DNA from: Clostridia bacterium
GTDB taxonomy: Bacteria > Bacillota_A > Clostridia > Oscillospirales > CAG-272
NCBI GenBank assembly: GCA_017468115.1
Contig: JAFUJS010000023.1
Coordinates: 52,578-116,577 of the forward strand
Reading direction: 5' to 3'
DNA: 64,000 nt
Below, piece by piece: positions 18,874 through 28,041 of the stretch. Made by a program: the position numbers and the translations under genes. The notes below the pieces were generated by a model. That model had not been told where the DNA came from. It searched no databases and saw nothing but the letters and a program-made list of their open reading frames with translations. How positions within the stretch are numbered: the first letter of the stretch is position 1; every line of letters begins with the position of its first letter.

Positions 18874-18925
18874 TTAGATTAATATTCCTTTTTCGGCGGG
18901 AGCAATCCCACCGCCCTACAGCAAT

Positions 18926-18952
18926 AAAAAAAGAGCCTTTTGGCTCTTTTTT
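18926..18952 (+). terminator. Terminator of GH43 paralogue A
   Basis: AGAGCC-TTTT-GGCTCT hairpin between A and T runs, about 50 bp after the stop codon. Confidence 0.8.
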
Positions 18953-18953
18953 A

Positions 18954-19072
18954 ACCCTCGCAATGTGAGGATTTAATCACCAAGGGCGATTTTACCAGAT
19001 TATATCGGATTTCGTCCCGAAGGGATTTAATTGATGAAATCGTTTCACGATGAAATCTGTGCTGCGCACAAA
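18954..19072. repeat. Short palindromic element (MITE/REP-like)
   Basis: Non-coding stretch between two terminators containing CCTC-N7-GAGG, direct repeats of GATGAAATC (19033 and 19050 region), GAAATCGTTTC, and TGTGC-TGC-GCACA. Packed short palindromes with a GATGAAATC motif resemble dispersed intergenic elements of Clostridia. The boundaries are estimates. Confidence 0.4.
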
Positions 19073-19073
19073 T

Positions 19074-19102
19074 AAAAAAACGACCCAAACGGGTCGTTTT
19101 TT
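19074..19102 (-). terminator. Terminator of the LRR surface-protein gene
   Basis: AACGACCC / GGGTCGTT hairpin with A and T runs, just downstream of the stop codon at 19109. Confidence 0.85.
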
Positions 19103-19108
19103 GTTTGA

Positions 19109-20890
19109 TTATTCGTCTTTGTTTGTTGGCACGAGAGCATCTACAATTACTACAACGTCGTTGTAGGTAATTGCCTGTGCCTCGTTATTTGTAGTACCGT
19201 TGTGGATGTAGTATACAACGCCATTTGCAATTACGTATGCGCCAAAGTAGAACTCTGTTGTCTTGTGGTTTTCTGTAATGCCGTACAGGTTCATGTCAAA
19301 CAAATCATATGGTCTATCTGTAAAGTCAACAGCCGCAACGTAGCCGTTTACGCTCGTGCCGTCTGTGTTGAGAATGCTTGCGCTGTCCTGTGCGCTCTTT
19401 GCAGCTGCAACAAGACCATACTTAATTTCATTAAAGTATTTTGCATACTCTGTAAGCAACGCTTTGTCTACTGCAACGCCCTGGAGCATTGAGTCAGGAC
19501 CATAAGAGAAGCCTCTGTCTACAAAGAGAGGTGCCAAGGTGTCAAGAACAGTTTCCTTGCCGCATTCTCTTACACAGCCTGTTGTAGCTGTAAATTCAGA
19601 AAGAAAATCTTCTCCTGCGAAGGTCTTTTTAACCTTGCCGGACGCCTCATGCTGGCCCTCGTAGAATGCCTCGCAAAGGTTGTAGTTATAAACTACTGTG
19701 ATGCCGCTTCTGCTGTTATAATAATCCTCGTTGTAAGCTGTTTCTGGGTTGTATTCATCAAATGTAGCATTTTGAATTGTTGTGTTGCTGGAATGTGACT
19801 TTGCAAAATCTATAATAGTCTGAAATTCTGCCTGTGTGCCTGTGAAGAAGATTATATGCTTTGAGCTAAGTGAAAAGATACCTCTGTAAGCTTTACTTGC
19901 ATCTCCAACCTGACTTACAAACTTTGCAGGCATGTAAACATACTTAAGCTTTGAAAGGCTATAAGGAATAATCTCACAGTTGCCATCTGTACCAGTTATA
20001 GTTGTACAGCTAGCGCCAAAGCTGAGCTTTTCAAGAGAAGACATTCCTGCAAAGACTTCCTTGCCAACAGAAACAACTGTGTTTGGCAAAATTAGCTCCT
20101 TTATTGACGAGCAGCTTAAGAAGGCTCTTGTACCAACAGAGGTTACGGCATCGGGAATGTTAACGCTTCCAAGAGCTGAGCATCCGTTAAATAAGTAATT
20201 AGGAATAGCGCTCAGATTTTCAGGAAGCTCAACGCTTGTAAGCTTTTTACAGTTAGTAAACATTGAGCCTACCATGGTTGGAAAATACTTAACATTATGG
20301 ATAACCTCTAGCTTTGTACAGTTATTAAAGGTATTTGTTCCGGTAATTGATGTTATACAGGAAACAGTCTTTTCCTCGCCGGTTTCCGCATCTGTCACAG
20401 TCTTTGTTGGGAAATAAACCTCTAAAAGGTTGTAGCATTCCTCAAACTTGTGACTGTCGGTAAGAGTGGTAACATAGGTAGGCATCTCAACTCTTATAAA
20501 GTGATTGTTAGCGCCATAGTTACCTGTTGTTGCATAGCTTGAATATGCGCCGATTTTAGTTGCGTGAGCAGATGCTTGAAGGGCGGTATTCAGGCTTGCG
20601 GTGCTTATTCTTGCGCTTGTTGCCTGAACCAAGTAGTACGCGGGAAATACGTAGTAGGTTGGGGTTGCTTGTAGGTCGGAAAGGACGATAACGGAGTTTG
20701 CGTCCTGTTCCTTATATGCGCTTGAATCAAATGCATCAAGGTGTGATACATAATCACTTGGGTTTGCATGAATTTCCTCAAGGGTTGGAATGGTGTCTAG
20801 CTTGATAATACTGTCTTCTGCACTTACCATAATAGCAAGTGAGCAAGCAAGCAGCATTAATAGTGAAAGGAACACGGTTAGCTTTTTCAT
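19109..20890 (-). CDS. Secreted BspA-type leucine-rich-repeat protein
   Basis: 593 residues with a Sec signal peptide (MKKLTVFLSLLMLLACSLAIMVSAED, cleaved near VSA). The middle (about 150-330) carries BspA/LRR_5 repeats of about 23 residues such as IPNYLFNGCSALGSVNIPDA, TSVGTRAFLSCSSIKELILPN and VSVGKEVFAGMSSLEKLSFG. The C-terminal half (about 400-593) is an unrecognised domain with few motifs. There is no LPXTG anchor or obvious surface-layer domain, so it is secreted or held by its C-terminus. Family members mediate adhesion or protein interaction. It has a strong promoter and no operon partner. Confidence 0.82.
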   Translation of the reverse strand: MKKLTVFLSLLMLLACSLAIMVSAEDSIIKLDTIPTLEEIHANPSDYVSHLDAFDSSAYKEQDANSVIVLSDLQATPTYYVFPAYYLVQATSARISTASLNTALQASAHATKIGAYSSYATTGNYGANNHFIRVEMPTYVTTLTDSHKFEECYNLLEVYFPTKTVTDAETGEEKTVSCITSITGTNTFNNCTKLEVIHNVKYFPTMVGSMFTNCKKLTSVELPENLSAIPNYLFNGCSALGSVNIPDAVTSVGTRAFLSCSSIKELILPNTVVSVGKEVFAGMSSLEKLSFGASCTTITGTDGNCEIIPYSLSKLKYVYMPAKFVSQVGDASKAYRGIFSLSSKHIIFFTGTQAEFQTIIDFAKSHSSNTTIQNATFDEYNPETAYNEDYYNSRSGITVVYNYNLCEAFYEGQHEASGKVKKTFAGEDFLSEFTATTGCVRECGKETVLDTLAPLFVDRGFSYGPDSMLQGVAVDKALLTEYAKYFNEIKYGLVAAAKSAQDSASILNTDGTSVNGYVAAVDFTDRPYDLFDMNLYGITENHKTTEFYFGAYVIANGVVYYIHNGTTNNEAQAITYNDVVVIVDALVPTNKDE

Positions 20891-20926
20891 AAGCCTCTCC
20901 TCATAATATAAAAATTTTACACTCGT

Positions 20927-20955
20927 ATTTTACCACGTGCGTTATTTAATGTCAA
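20927..20955 (-). promoter_or_regulatory. Promoter of the LRR surface-protein gene
   Basis: Minus strand consensus -35 TTGACA (20950-20955), 17-bp spacer, -10 TAAAAT (20927-20932). The remaining 200 bp up to the SulP promoter are AT-rich without recognisable features. Confidence 0.87.
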
Positions 20956-21160
20956 GGGCATCGTTTTATTGCGTTGTGGAGTGAATTTTGGCGCTTTTGC
21001 ACATAAGAATTTGTTATTTAGTTGATAAGTCAATCATAACAGCCTGTTTTTTTGTGGAATTTTTAGTTTTGTCAGTTGCTTTTTGAAAAAGGAAATATTT
21101 GTTAAATTTTTGTAAATTTGATATTTTCAATATATAATAGGAGTTTTTTTGCCTTTTCTC

Positions 21161-21189
21161 TTTACTTTTCAGCCCTCTTTTGCTAAAAT
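21161..21189 (+). promoter_or_regulatory. Promoter of the SulP transporter gene
   Basis: -35 TTTACT (21161-21166), 17-bp spacer, -10 TAAAAT (21184-21189). Confidence 0.55.
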
Positions 21190-21220
21190 GGTTATAAAAT
21201 AAATTTTGAAGGACGTTTTT

Positions 21221-22777
21221 ATGAAACCGGAGCTTTTTAATTCGTTGAAAAACTACAAAAAGAGCTATATATTAAATGACCTTTTGGCAGGTCTTATGGT
21301 GGCAATTATCGCATTGCCCCTCTCTATCGCTCTTGGTATACAATCCGTGCCCGAGGGAACTGCCGGCATAAACGGCATACAGGCAGGCATTATTACTGCT
21401 ATTGTTGCAGGCTTTTTTATCTCTCTTTTAGGTGGTAGCAAATACCAAATTGGCGGACCTACTGCCGCATTTGTTGTCATTCTCTTTGGCTATCTTGCCG
21501 ACCCTGAAATCGGAGTTTTAGGTCTTGCAATTGCAGGAATAATGGCAGGCGTTATTCTCATTGTAATGGGTATTTGCCGTGCGGGAAATGTTATGAAATT
21601 CTTCCCTTACCCAATTACCATTGGCTTTACAACGGGTATTGGTGTTACTCTTATGACAGGTCAGCTAAAGGACTTTTTAGGACTTGCCACTCCGGAGGAG
21701 CCATTTGAGCTGTTTTCCGAATTTATCTCTAAGATAGCAAATATCTTTTCTCAAATTACAACCTTTAATTTTGCTACCTTTGCTGTCGGTCTTGTTGGTC
21801 TTTCCTGCGTTATCATTTTGCCGAAGATAAGCAAGAAAATTCCATCTGCACTTGTGGCTATCGTGCTTTGCACCGTGGTTTCTCTTGTGCTTGAAAAGGT
21901 GAGCGGAGACCCTGTTGCCACTATCGGCTCCACCTATGGAGAAATACAAGCAAGCTTTTCCTTTATTGATATTTCCACCATTAAGGAAATCAATTTTGCC
22001 AAGCTGATTGTTCCTGCTATTGTTATTGCGTTTTTGTGCGCTATTGAAAGCTTACTTTCCGCAACGGTTGCCTCAGGCATGACAGGCACAAAATTCAATG
22101 CCAACCAAGAGCTTGTGGGACAGGGCGTTGCAAACATTTTCTCCTCTCTCTTTGGCGGCTTGCCTGCAACAGGCGCCATTGCAAGAACTGCGGCAAGCAT
22201 TGAAAACGGCGCAAAAAGCCCGCTTGCAGGTGTGTTCCACGCAGTATTTATTCTTATTATGTATTTCCTTTTGATGGGTGTGGTCGGCTACATTCCTTTG
22301 GCTGTTTTTGCGGCAATACTTATTTCTGTTGCAATTAATATGGCTCGCTTCCCTCTCTTTATCAGGCTTGCATCCTTTGGTGTGCGAGACTCTATTGTAA
22401 TGCTTGTTACATTTACGCTGACGGTAATATTTGACCTTACTTACGGCGTTATTGGCGGTGTTATCGTTTGCGTGCTTGCAAACATCCCTAACTTCAAAAA
22501 TGGCGCACGCTTTGAAACAGAGTTTAGTACAGTATATGCGCATGGCACATTGTTCTTCGGCAACGCATCCAAGCTGCCCGATTTTGTAAACCGTGAAATG
22601 GCTGACAGACGACAGGTAACCATTGACCTTTCGGGAGTTGAGAGAATTGACGAAACCGCACTTGAAAAGCTGTCTAACCTTAAAAAGGTCTTTGAGCTTC
22701 AGGAAAGGGAGCTTACCTTTGTAAACGCAAACCCAGCCGTGCAAAGAAGGCTTGACAGATACCTTGGTAAAATCTAA
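21221..22777 (+). CDS. SulP family anion transporter with STAS domain
   Basis: Inner-membrane SLC26/SulP transporter for sulfate, bicarbonate or a dicarboxylate. The ATG at 21221 is preferred over an in-frame TTG at 21206 because GAAGGA sits 7 bp upstream of it; this gives 518 residues. The N-terminal SulP signature LAGLMVAIIALPLSIALGI and GGPTAAFVVIL lie in the first transmembrane helices. About 12-14 hydrophobic segments run to residue about 420. A STAS domain (about 425-518) follows, with the ITIDLSGVERIDETALEKL-like strand-helix of anti-sigma-antagonist folds. It is monocistronic with a strong terminator. The transported ion cannot be told from sequence. Confidence 0.92.
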   Translation: MKPELFNSLKNYKKSYILNDLLAGLMVAIIALPLSIALGIQSVPEGTAGINGIQAGIITAIVAGFFISLLGGSKYQIGGPTAAFVVILFGYLADPEIGVLGLAIAGIMAGVILIVMGICRAGNVMKFFPYPITIGFTTGIGVTLMTGQLKDFLGLATPEEPFELFSEFISKIANIFSQITTFNFATFAVGLVGLSCVIILPKISKKIPSALVAIVLCTVVSLVLEKVSGDPVATIGSTYGEIQASFSFIDISTIKEINFAKLIVPAIVIAFLCAIESLLSATVASGMTGTKFNANQELVGQGVANIFSSLFGGLPATGAIARTAASIENGAKSPLAGVFHAVFILIMYFLLMGVVGYIPLAVFAAILISVAINMARFPLFIRLASFGVRDSIVMLVTFTLTVIFDLTYGVIGGVIVCVLANIPNFKNGARFETEFSTVYAHGTLFFGNASKLPDFVNREMADRRQVTIDLSGVERIDETALEKLSNLKKVFELQERELTFVNANPAVQRRLDRYLGKI

Positions 22778-22779
22778 TG

Positions 22780-22808
22780 AAAAAAGCACCGACTTTCGGT
22801 GCTTTTTT
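22780..22808 (+). terminator. Terminator of the SulP gene
   Basis: AAGCACCGA / TCGGTGCTT hairpin with a 3-nt loop and T run starting inside the stop region of the SulP gene. Confidence 0.88.
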
Positions 22809-22810
22809 AC

Positions 22811-22839
22811 TTGCATTAGCATTTTTTGTGTGGTATTAT
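22811..22839 (+). promoter_or_regulatory. Promoter of the DUF4091-GH43-pepD-LRR operon
   Basis: -35 TTGCAT (22811-22816), 17-bp spacer, -10 TATTAT (22834-22839), directly after the SulP terminator. Confidence 0.72.
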
Positions 22840-22869
22840 AAAGGTAATATATCACAAGGAGATTTTACT

Positions 22870-24486
22870 ATGATTGAAATTTTTCCCGTGTCCTCACTTG
22901 AAAGGATTTACCCGGACAAAAGACCGAAGCCCGAAAGACGTGGCGCTATGGCAAAAAACGAGGTTTACTCCTTCCAGGTTGCTTACTTCTTTGATTATAA
23001 TCTAAGGGATATGACCGTTAAGGTTGAAGGGGCTCTTGCCGATTTTGTTGAGATAAGACAAATTGAGCTGGTGCCTGCCACCTCTCCAAACACTTGGAAG
23101 GGGGACGGATATCAGGTTACAGATAAGCCGTTTTTGTGCCCTGACGTGCTCCGCCCTCTTGACACCCGTGCCCTTACTGCAAGATACAACACCTACAACG
23201 GCCTTTGGGTTACTGTTAAGGGCAATGTGCCTGTTGGCAAGCACAAGGTGAGAATTGCCCTAATGGGTGAGTATGGGGAAATTATGGCAACAGAATACGC
23301 CCTTGAGGTTCTTGATTTTGAGCTGTGCCCACAGGAGCTTGTTTACACAAACTGGTTCCACTATGACGGCATTGCAAATTACTATAATCTGGCACCCTTT
23401 TCAAGGAAATATATGCCGATTATGGAAAGCTACATAAAAAAGGCTGTGGAGCACGGAATGAATATGCTTCTTGTGCCTATGTTTACTCCGCCGCTTGATA
23501 CAAGGGTTGGTAAGGAAAGGCTTACCTGTCAGCTTGTTGATATTGAGGTTTTGGACGGAAAGTATATTATCTCCCTTGACAGGCTTATTGCGTTTATGAA
23601 GCGTGCCTTGGAGCTTGGTATAAAATATTTTGAAATGAGCCATTTGTTTACACAATGGGGCGCTAAGGCTTGCCCGAAGATTGTGGCTAAGGTTGGCGGC
23701 AGAACAAAGAAAATCTTTGGCTGGGACAATGGCGCAACCTCTAAGGAATATGAGGAGTTTTTAAACGTATTTTTGCCCACGCTTGAAAAAAGGCTGACTG
23801 ACGAGGGGCTGTTTGACAGATGCTATTTCCATATTTCAGACGAGCCAAACGACAAGTGCATTAATGAATACAAGGGCGCTAAGGAGATATTCAAGAAATA
23901 TATGCCTCGTGGCATAGTTATGGATGCCCTTAGCCACTATGAATTTTACAAGGACGGGCTTGTTGAAAATCCTGTTTGCGGCACAGATGCAATTGATGTT
24001 TTCCTTGAAAACAAGGTGCCTAATCTTTGGGCTTACTACTGCTGCGCCCAAAGCGACAAGCTGCTTGCCAACAGATTTATGGGCTTTGAGCCTGTAAGAA
24101 ACAGAGTTATCGGTGTGCAGCTTTATCAAAACAATATTAAGGGCTTTTTGCAATGGGGCTATAATTTCTATAACTCTGTGCTTTCCGATGAGCCGATTGA
24201 CCCTTACCTCATTACCGATGCGGGCTGTGGTCTGCAAAGCGGAGATTGCTTTATTGTTTACCCCGGCAGGGGCGGTGCTCTTGACTCAGCAAGGCACGAG
24301 GTTTTCTATGACGGGCTTCAGGATATGCGTCTTCTTTATACCTTGGAAAATAAAATCGGCAGAGATAAGGTGCTAGAGCTGCTTGAAAGCCACGGCTACT
24401 CAGGCTTTAGAACCTACCCACACAGCTATAAAGCACTTTTGGAGCTAAGACGTACTGTACAGAGGTTAATTGTAAATGAAATTTGA
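22870..24486 (+). CDS. DUF4091 protein, GH123-like glycoside hydrolase
   Basis: 538 residues from the ATG at 22870, which follows AAGGAG; the frame is open further upstream, but that part reads through a terminator and the promoter. N-terminal beta domain (about 1-155), then a TIM barrel. The adjacent acidic pair Asp324-Glu325 in YFHISDEPND matches the Asp-Glu pair used by GH123 beta-N-acetylgalactosaminidases for substrate-assisted catalysis. The late GLQDMRLLYTLE block is typical of DUF4091. This suggests release of a beta-linked HexNAc from glycans, in the cytoplasm as there is no signal peptide. First gene of a four-gene operon; it overlaps the next gene by 11 bp. Activity is an inference. 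Confidence 0.75.
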   Translation: MIEIFPVSSLERIYPDKRPKPERRGAMAKNEVYSFQVAYFFDYNLRDMTVKVEGALADFVEIRQIELVPATSPNTWKGDGYQVTDKPFLCPDVLRPLDTRALTARYNTYNGLWVTVKGNVPVGKHKVRIALMGEYGEIMATEYALEVLDFELCPQELVYTNWFHYDGIANYYNLAPFSRKYMPIMESYIKKAVEHGMNMLLVPMFTPPLDTRVGKERLTCQLVDIEVLDGKYIISLDRLIAFMKRALELGIKYFEMSHLFTQWGAKACPKIVAKVGGRTKKIFGWDNGATSKEYEEFLNVFLPTLEKRLTDEGLFDRCYFHISDEPNDKCINEYKGAKEIFKKYMPRGIVMDALSHYEFYKDGLVENPVCGTDAIDVFLENKVPNLWAYYCCAQSDKLLANRFMGFEPVRNRVIGVQLYQNNIKGFLQWGYNFYNSVLSDEPIDPYLITDAGCGLQSGDCFIVYPGRGGALDSARHEVFYDGLQDMRLLYTLENKIGRDKVLELLESHGYSGFRTYPHSYKALLELRRTVQRLIVNEI

Positions 24487-25333
24487 TGAAATTAATATAA
24501 GGGACCCCTTTATACTCGCTCACGATGGCAAGTATTATCTATACGGCACAAGGGCGAAAAACACATGGGAAGCTGTGGATGTAAAAACCATCGGCTTTGA
24601 TGTTTATGTAAGCGACGATATGGAAAATTGGAGCGAGCCTAAGGAGATTTTTTCCTACTTTGAGGGCTTTTGGGGGGACAGACAATACTGGGCGCCCGAG
24701 GTACACTACTACAAAGGAAAATTTTATATGCTTGCTTCCTTTGTCAGCGAGGTTGCAAATAGAGGTACGGCAATTTTGGTGTCGGATACTCCAAATGGTC
24801 GCTTTGTGCCCCATTCCTGCGGAGCTGTAACTCCCTCTGACTGGTCGTGCCTTGACGGTACGCTTTGGGTTGAGGACGGTGTGCCATACATTGTTTTCTG
24901 CCACGAGTGGACACAGATAAAAAACGGCGCGGTTTGTGCCCTTAGGCTAAGCGACGACCTGAAGGAGCCCATTGGCGAGCCTATTGAGCTTTGGTGCGCA
25001 GGCGATGCGCCCTGGTGCGACGATATACGTGGAAACGGCTCATATGTTACAGACGGACCCTTTCTTTTGAAGGTGGAAAATGAGCTGATTTCTATTTGGT
25101 CCAGCTTCTCAAAAGGCGAATACGTTGAGGCAATTGCAAGAAGCCACAACGGAAAAATAAGTGGCAAATGGACAATAGATAACAATCTTCTCTTTGAGAA
25201 GGACGGTGGGCACGGTATGATTTTTACTGACCTTAAGGGTCAGCTAAGCTTCGTTTATCACACGCCAAACACCACTCCTTTTGAAAGACCTGCCATAAAG
25301 AAAATTTCCTATGATGATTTAAGGAGAAAATAA
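24476..25333 (+). CDS. GH43-type glycosidase (short form)
   Basis: 285-residue single-domain five-bladed propeller of GH43. The base Asp is in NIRDPFIL (about residue 10), the pKa-modulating Asp is probably in SDWSCLDGTLW, and the acid Glu is probably in WAPEVHYYKGKFYM or HEWTQ. IRDPFILAHDGKYYLYGT is a textbook family start. It lacks the C-terminal sandwich seen in the two longer GH43 paralogues and belongs to a different GH43 branch. No signal peptide. It starts inside the 3' end of the DUF4091 gene and its stop overlaps the pepD start (TAATG), so translation is coupled. Confidence 0.85.
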   Translation: MKFDEINIRDPFILAHDGKYYLYGTRAKNTWEAVDVKTIGFDVYVSDDMENWSEPKEIFSYFEGFWGDRQYWAPEVHYYKGKFYMLASFVSEVANRGTAILVSDTPNGRFVPHSCGAVTPSDWSCLDGTLWVEDGVPYIVFCHEWTQIKNGAVCALRLSDDLKEPIGEPIELWCAGDAPWCDDIRGNGSYVTDGPFLLKVENELISIWSSFSKGEYVEAIARSHNGKISGKWTIDNNLLFEKDGGHGMIFTDLKGQLSFVYHTPNTTPFERPAIKKISYDDLRRK

Positions 25334-26778
25334 TGCTGAGCTACATTTCCGGTGTTAGAAACCAGTTACCCTTTTACTATTTTGAACAGATATCGAAAAT
25401 TCCTCGTGCATCTAAAAACGAGGCGCAGATTGCAAAATACTTAATTGAGCTTGCAAAAAGCCACAATTTAGAGTGCTATTATGATGAGCATAACAATGTG
25501 CTGATTAAGAAAAACGGGACACAGGGTCGAGAAAATGAGCCTGCGATTATGCTACAAGCCCACACGGATATGGTGGCTGAAAAGAATGTAGCAACAGAGC
25601 ATAATTTTGATACTGACGAGATAAAGCTGGTTCAAGAGGACAATATTTTAAGAGCCGAGGGCACAACCCTTGGCGCTGACGACGGCTTTGGCGTTGCTAT
25701 AATGCTTGCCGCTTTAACCGACGATACTCTTTCCCACCCACCTCTTGAGTGCCTTTTTACCTCATCGGAGGAAATCGGACTTGTAGGTGCCGGACTTTTT
25801 GACTACTCTAAAATTTCTGCCAAAAGAATGATAAACCTTGACTCTGCCGAGGAAAACACAGTTATAATCGGCTGCTGCGGTGGTATCAGAACAGAGCTTT
25901 CTATGCCAACTGAAGCTGTTGATAACAAGGTGCAGGGCATTAAAATCAAGCTTGGCGGCCTTTGTGGCGGACACTCAGGCGAGGACATTGACAGAGGACG
26001 ACTAAACTCAAACATTTTGATGGGTCAGCTGATTAAAGAGCTTGGAAGAATCTGCAAGATAAAAATTGCATATATGAGCGGTGGCGACAAGGACAATGCT
26101 ATTCCACGCGAGTGTGAGGCAATTATTGTTCCGGAGTCCGACCAGTATATTAGCACCTGCGTTGGTCTTATTTCGATTTACAGGGGCTTGATTGAGGAAA
26201 AAATCAAGGCACGAGAGGACCAAGGACTTTATTTTACTTGGGAAATTATCGACACCCCCCTAGCCTTTTCTTATGAAACAACAGAAAAAATACTGAAGAT
26301 ACTTAGCGTACCAAACGGAGTTATATCCTATCGCACGGTTGAGCCGATTTTACCCGAATTTTCAAGAAACCTTGCAAGGGTCAGGGTTGAGGACGGACGC
26401 TTTAATGTGGGCTTTTCCTCTCGCTCCTACCTTGAGGAAAGGCTTGACTATTCCTGTGGCTTTTTAGACAACCTTGCCCGTGAGGTTGGCGCTACCACTA
26501 TGCACCACGAAAGATATCCGGGCTGGCAAAGTCCAGCAGACAGCGACCTTGTTGTTGCTTGGCAAAATGCATACAAGACAGCAACCGGCAACGACACAAA
26601 GCCAACGCTAATTCACGCAGGGCTTGAATGTGGACTTATGTCCTCTAAAATTTTGGGGCTTTGTGCAATCTCTGTCGGCTGTAATGTGCACGATTTGCAC
26701 ACTCCAAAGGAAACTATGGAAATTGACTCTATGGACCGAATTTACGACACAGTGTCGGCTGTTTTGAAAATTTTGTAA
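25333..26778 (+). CDS. pepD: Aminoacyl-histidine dipeptidase (M20C family)
   Basis: 481-residue cytoplasmic metallodipeptidase of the PepD/carnosinase group. It has the M20 metal sites: HTDMV (first His/Asp), GADDGFG (bridging Asp), SSEEIGLVGA (catalytic Glu and metal Glu), the Asp in NLDSAEE, and His in a late IHAGLECG segment. The lid/dimerisation domain contains GLCGGHSGEDI. It is third in an operon of two glycosidases and an LRR lipoprotein, so it may trim peptides left after deglycosylating glycopeptides (inference). The start overlaps the upstream stop by one base. Confidence 0.93.
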   Translation: MLSYISGVRNQLPFYYFEQISKIPRASKNEAQIAKYLIELAKSHNLECYYDEHNNVLIKKNGTQGRENEPAIMLQAHTDMVAEKNVATEHNFDTDEIKLVQEDNILRAEGTTLGADDGFGVAIMLAALTDDTLSHPPLECLFTSSEEIGLVGAGLFDYSKISAKRMINLDSAEENTVIIGCCGGIRTELSMPTEAVDNKVQGIKIKLGGLCGGHSGEDIDRGRLNSNILMGQLIKELGRICKIKIAYMSGGDKDNAIPRECEAIIVPESDQYISTCVGLISIYRGLIEEKIKAREDQGLYFTWEIIDTPLAFSYETTEKILKILSVPNGVISYRTVEPILPEFSRNLARVRVEDGRFNVGFSSRSYLEERLDYSCGFLDNLAREVGATTMHHERYPGWQSPADSDLVVAWQNAYKTATGNDTKPTLIHAGLECGLMSSKILGLCAISVGCNVHDLHTPKETMEIDSMDRIYDTVSAVLKIL

Positions 26779-26794
26779 TTATTTTGAGGTGCTT

Positions 26795-28012
26795 ATGTTA
26801 AAAAAGCTTTCAATAATTTTCACCTTGGCGCTGATACTTACTTTATCGTTATTTCTTGTGTCATGCGACGACACCACCTATTATACCGTGACTTTTATCA
26901 CTAACAGCAGTGATAGCTCCTTCACTCAGGATGTTGCCGCCGGTAGCTGTGCTACAAGCCCCGATGTTCCATTATTTAAGGAGCATCATTATTTGGCGGG
27001 CTGGCAGGATTCCTATGGTGAACCTTGGGATTTTTCTACGGGCATTATTGAGCAGGACTGCTATTTGTATGCAGTGTGGCTACCTTTGAGCTACTCTATC
27101 ACGTATGTAGGCGCAGAGTGCTATGAGAATCCCACAAGCTATGTGTACGGTACCGAAGCTACTGTTTATGATGGTAAAAAGGACTATTACGATTTTAACG
27201 GTTGGTTTTACGACCAGGAATTCACACAGCCCTTTACAGGCATTAATAATAGCACCTACGGAGATATTACGCTTTATGCCAGTCTTTCCTATCAGCCATT
27301 CAAGTTGGAGACAAACCGGCTTGGCTACTACACCATAAAGGAGCTTCTTGACAAAAATGCCGAAAGCATTAATATTCCCGAAGAATACAAGGGTAAGCGC
27401 ATTCATGAAATAGGCGAAAAAGCATTTATGGGCTGTAATAACTTAAAGTCCATAACTATGCACGACAACCTATCCGTTATCGGTTCCCACGCATTCAACG
27501 GGTGCACAAGTCTTACCACCGTTAATTTGGGAAGCGCAATTTCACAAATCGGACAAAGCGCATTTTACTCCTGCACCAGTCTCAAAAGCATTCAACTGCC
27601 TTCTACCATCACTCGTGTTGAGGACTATACCTTCTGGCAGTGCACAAGTCTTGAGAGCATTTCCATTGGCGGCAGTATTGGCTATATCGGTCAAAGTGCC
27701 TTCTCGGACTGTCGAAATCTTAAATCCGTTACTTTAGGCTCTATGGTTAGTCAGATTGGCAGCTTTGCCTTTTCCGGATGCACCGGCCTTGAGGAAATTA
27801 ACCTTGATAGCGGTCTTGTTACCATTGGTCAAGCTTCGTTTTTAGGCTGCAGTAAGCTTGAAAGCGTAAGGATTTGCGCCTCTGTTACACAAATTGGTGC
27901 CGGCGCTTTTAGAAACTGTACAAGCCTTACAATAAAATGCGAAGCACAAAGCAAGCCAAGCGGCTGGTCAGACAGCTGGAACGGCACCTGCGAGGTAATT
28001 TGGAATCAATGA
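26795..28012 (+). CDS. Surface lipoprotein with InlB-B (Flg_new)-like and BspA LRR repeats
   Basis: 405 residues from the ATG at 26795 (TGAGGTG ribosome site; an in-frame GTG at 26789 overlaps that site). A signal peptide ends in lipobox LFLVSC. Two or three InlB-B/Listeria-Bacteroides-type repeats follow, with the cores GWQDSYGEPWDFSTGI.EQDCYLYAVW and GWFYDQEFTQPFTG (about 40-165). Then come BspA-type LRRs (about 195-390), e.g. IGEKAFMGCNNLKSITMHDN, IGQSAFYSCTSLKSIQLPS and IGSFAFSGCTGLEEINLDS. It is probably a surface adhesin or binding protein that may present or capture the glycopeptides handled by its operon mates. It is compositionally like the LRR protein at 19109-20890. Confidence 0.82.
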   Translation: MLKKLSIIFTLALILTLSLFLVSCDDTTYYTVTFITNSSDSSFTQDVAAGSCATSPDVPLFKEHHYLAGWQDSYGEPWDFSTGIIEQDCYLYAVWLPLSYSITYVGAECYENPTSYVYGTEATVYDGKKDYYDFNGWFYDQEFTQPFTGINNSTYGDITLYASLSYQPFKLETNRLGYYTIKELLDKNAESINIPEEYKGKRIHEIGEKAFMGCNNLKSITMHDNLSVIGSHAFNGCTSLTTVNLGSAISQIGQSAFYSCTSLKSIQLPSTITRVEDYTFWQCTSLESISIGGSIGYIGQSAFSDCRNLKSVTLGSMVSQIGSFAFSGCTGLEEINLDSGLVTIGQASFLGCSKLESVRICASVTQIGAGAFRNCTSLTIKCEAQSKPSGWSDSWNGTCEVIWNQ

Positions 28013-28040
28013 AAAAAGCGACACAGGGTGTCGCTTTTTT
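28012..28040. terminator. Bidirectional terminator
   Basis: AAAAAAGCGACAC-AGG-GTGTCGCTTTTTT between the convergent LRR lipoprotein and DUF2828 genes; same stem as at 16119 and 41262. Confidence 0.9.
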
Positions 28041-28041
28041 A

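Noticed and set aside
21206..21220. TTG start for the SulP transporter
   Set aside because: GAAGGA is correctly spaced for the ATG at 21221, and the TTG overlaps that ribosome site.
22073..22855. Long open frame (260 codons) on the minus strand inside the SulP gene
   Set aside because: It lies antisense to a conserved transporter, has Cys/His/Lys-rich composition typical of a reversed coding strand, and crosses the SulP terminator.
22777..22869. Upstream extension of the DUF4091 gene
   Set aside because: The extra codons read through the SulP terminator hairpin and the -35/-10 region; the AAGGAG site points to the ATG at 22870.
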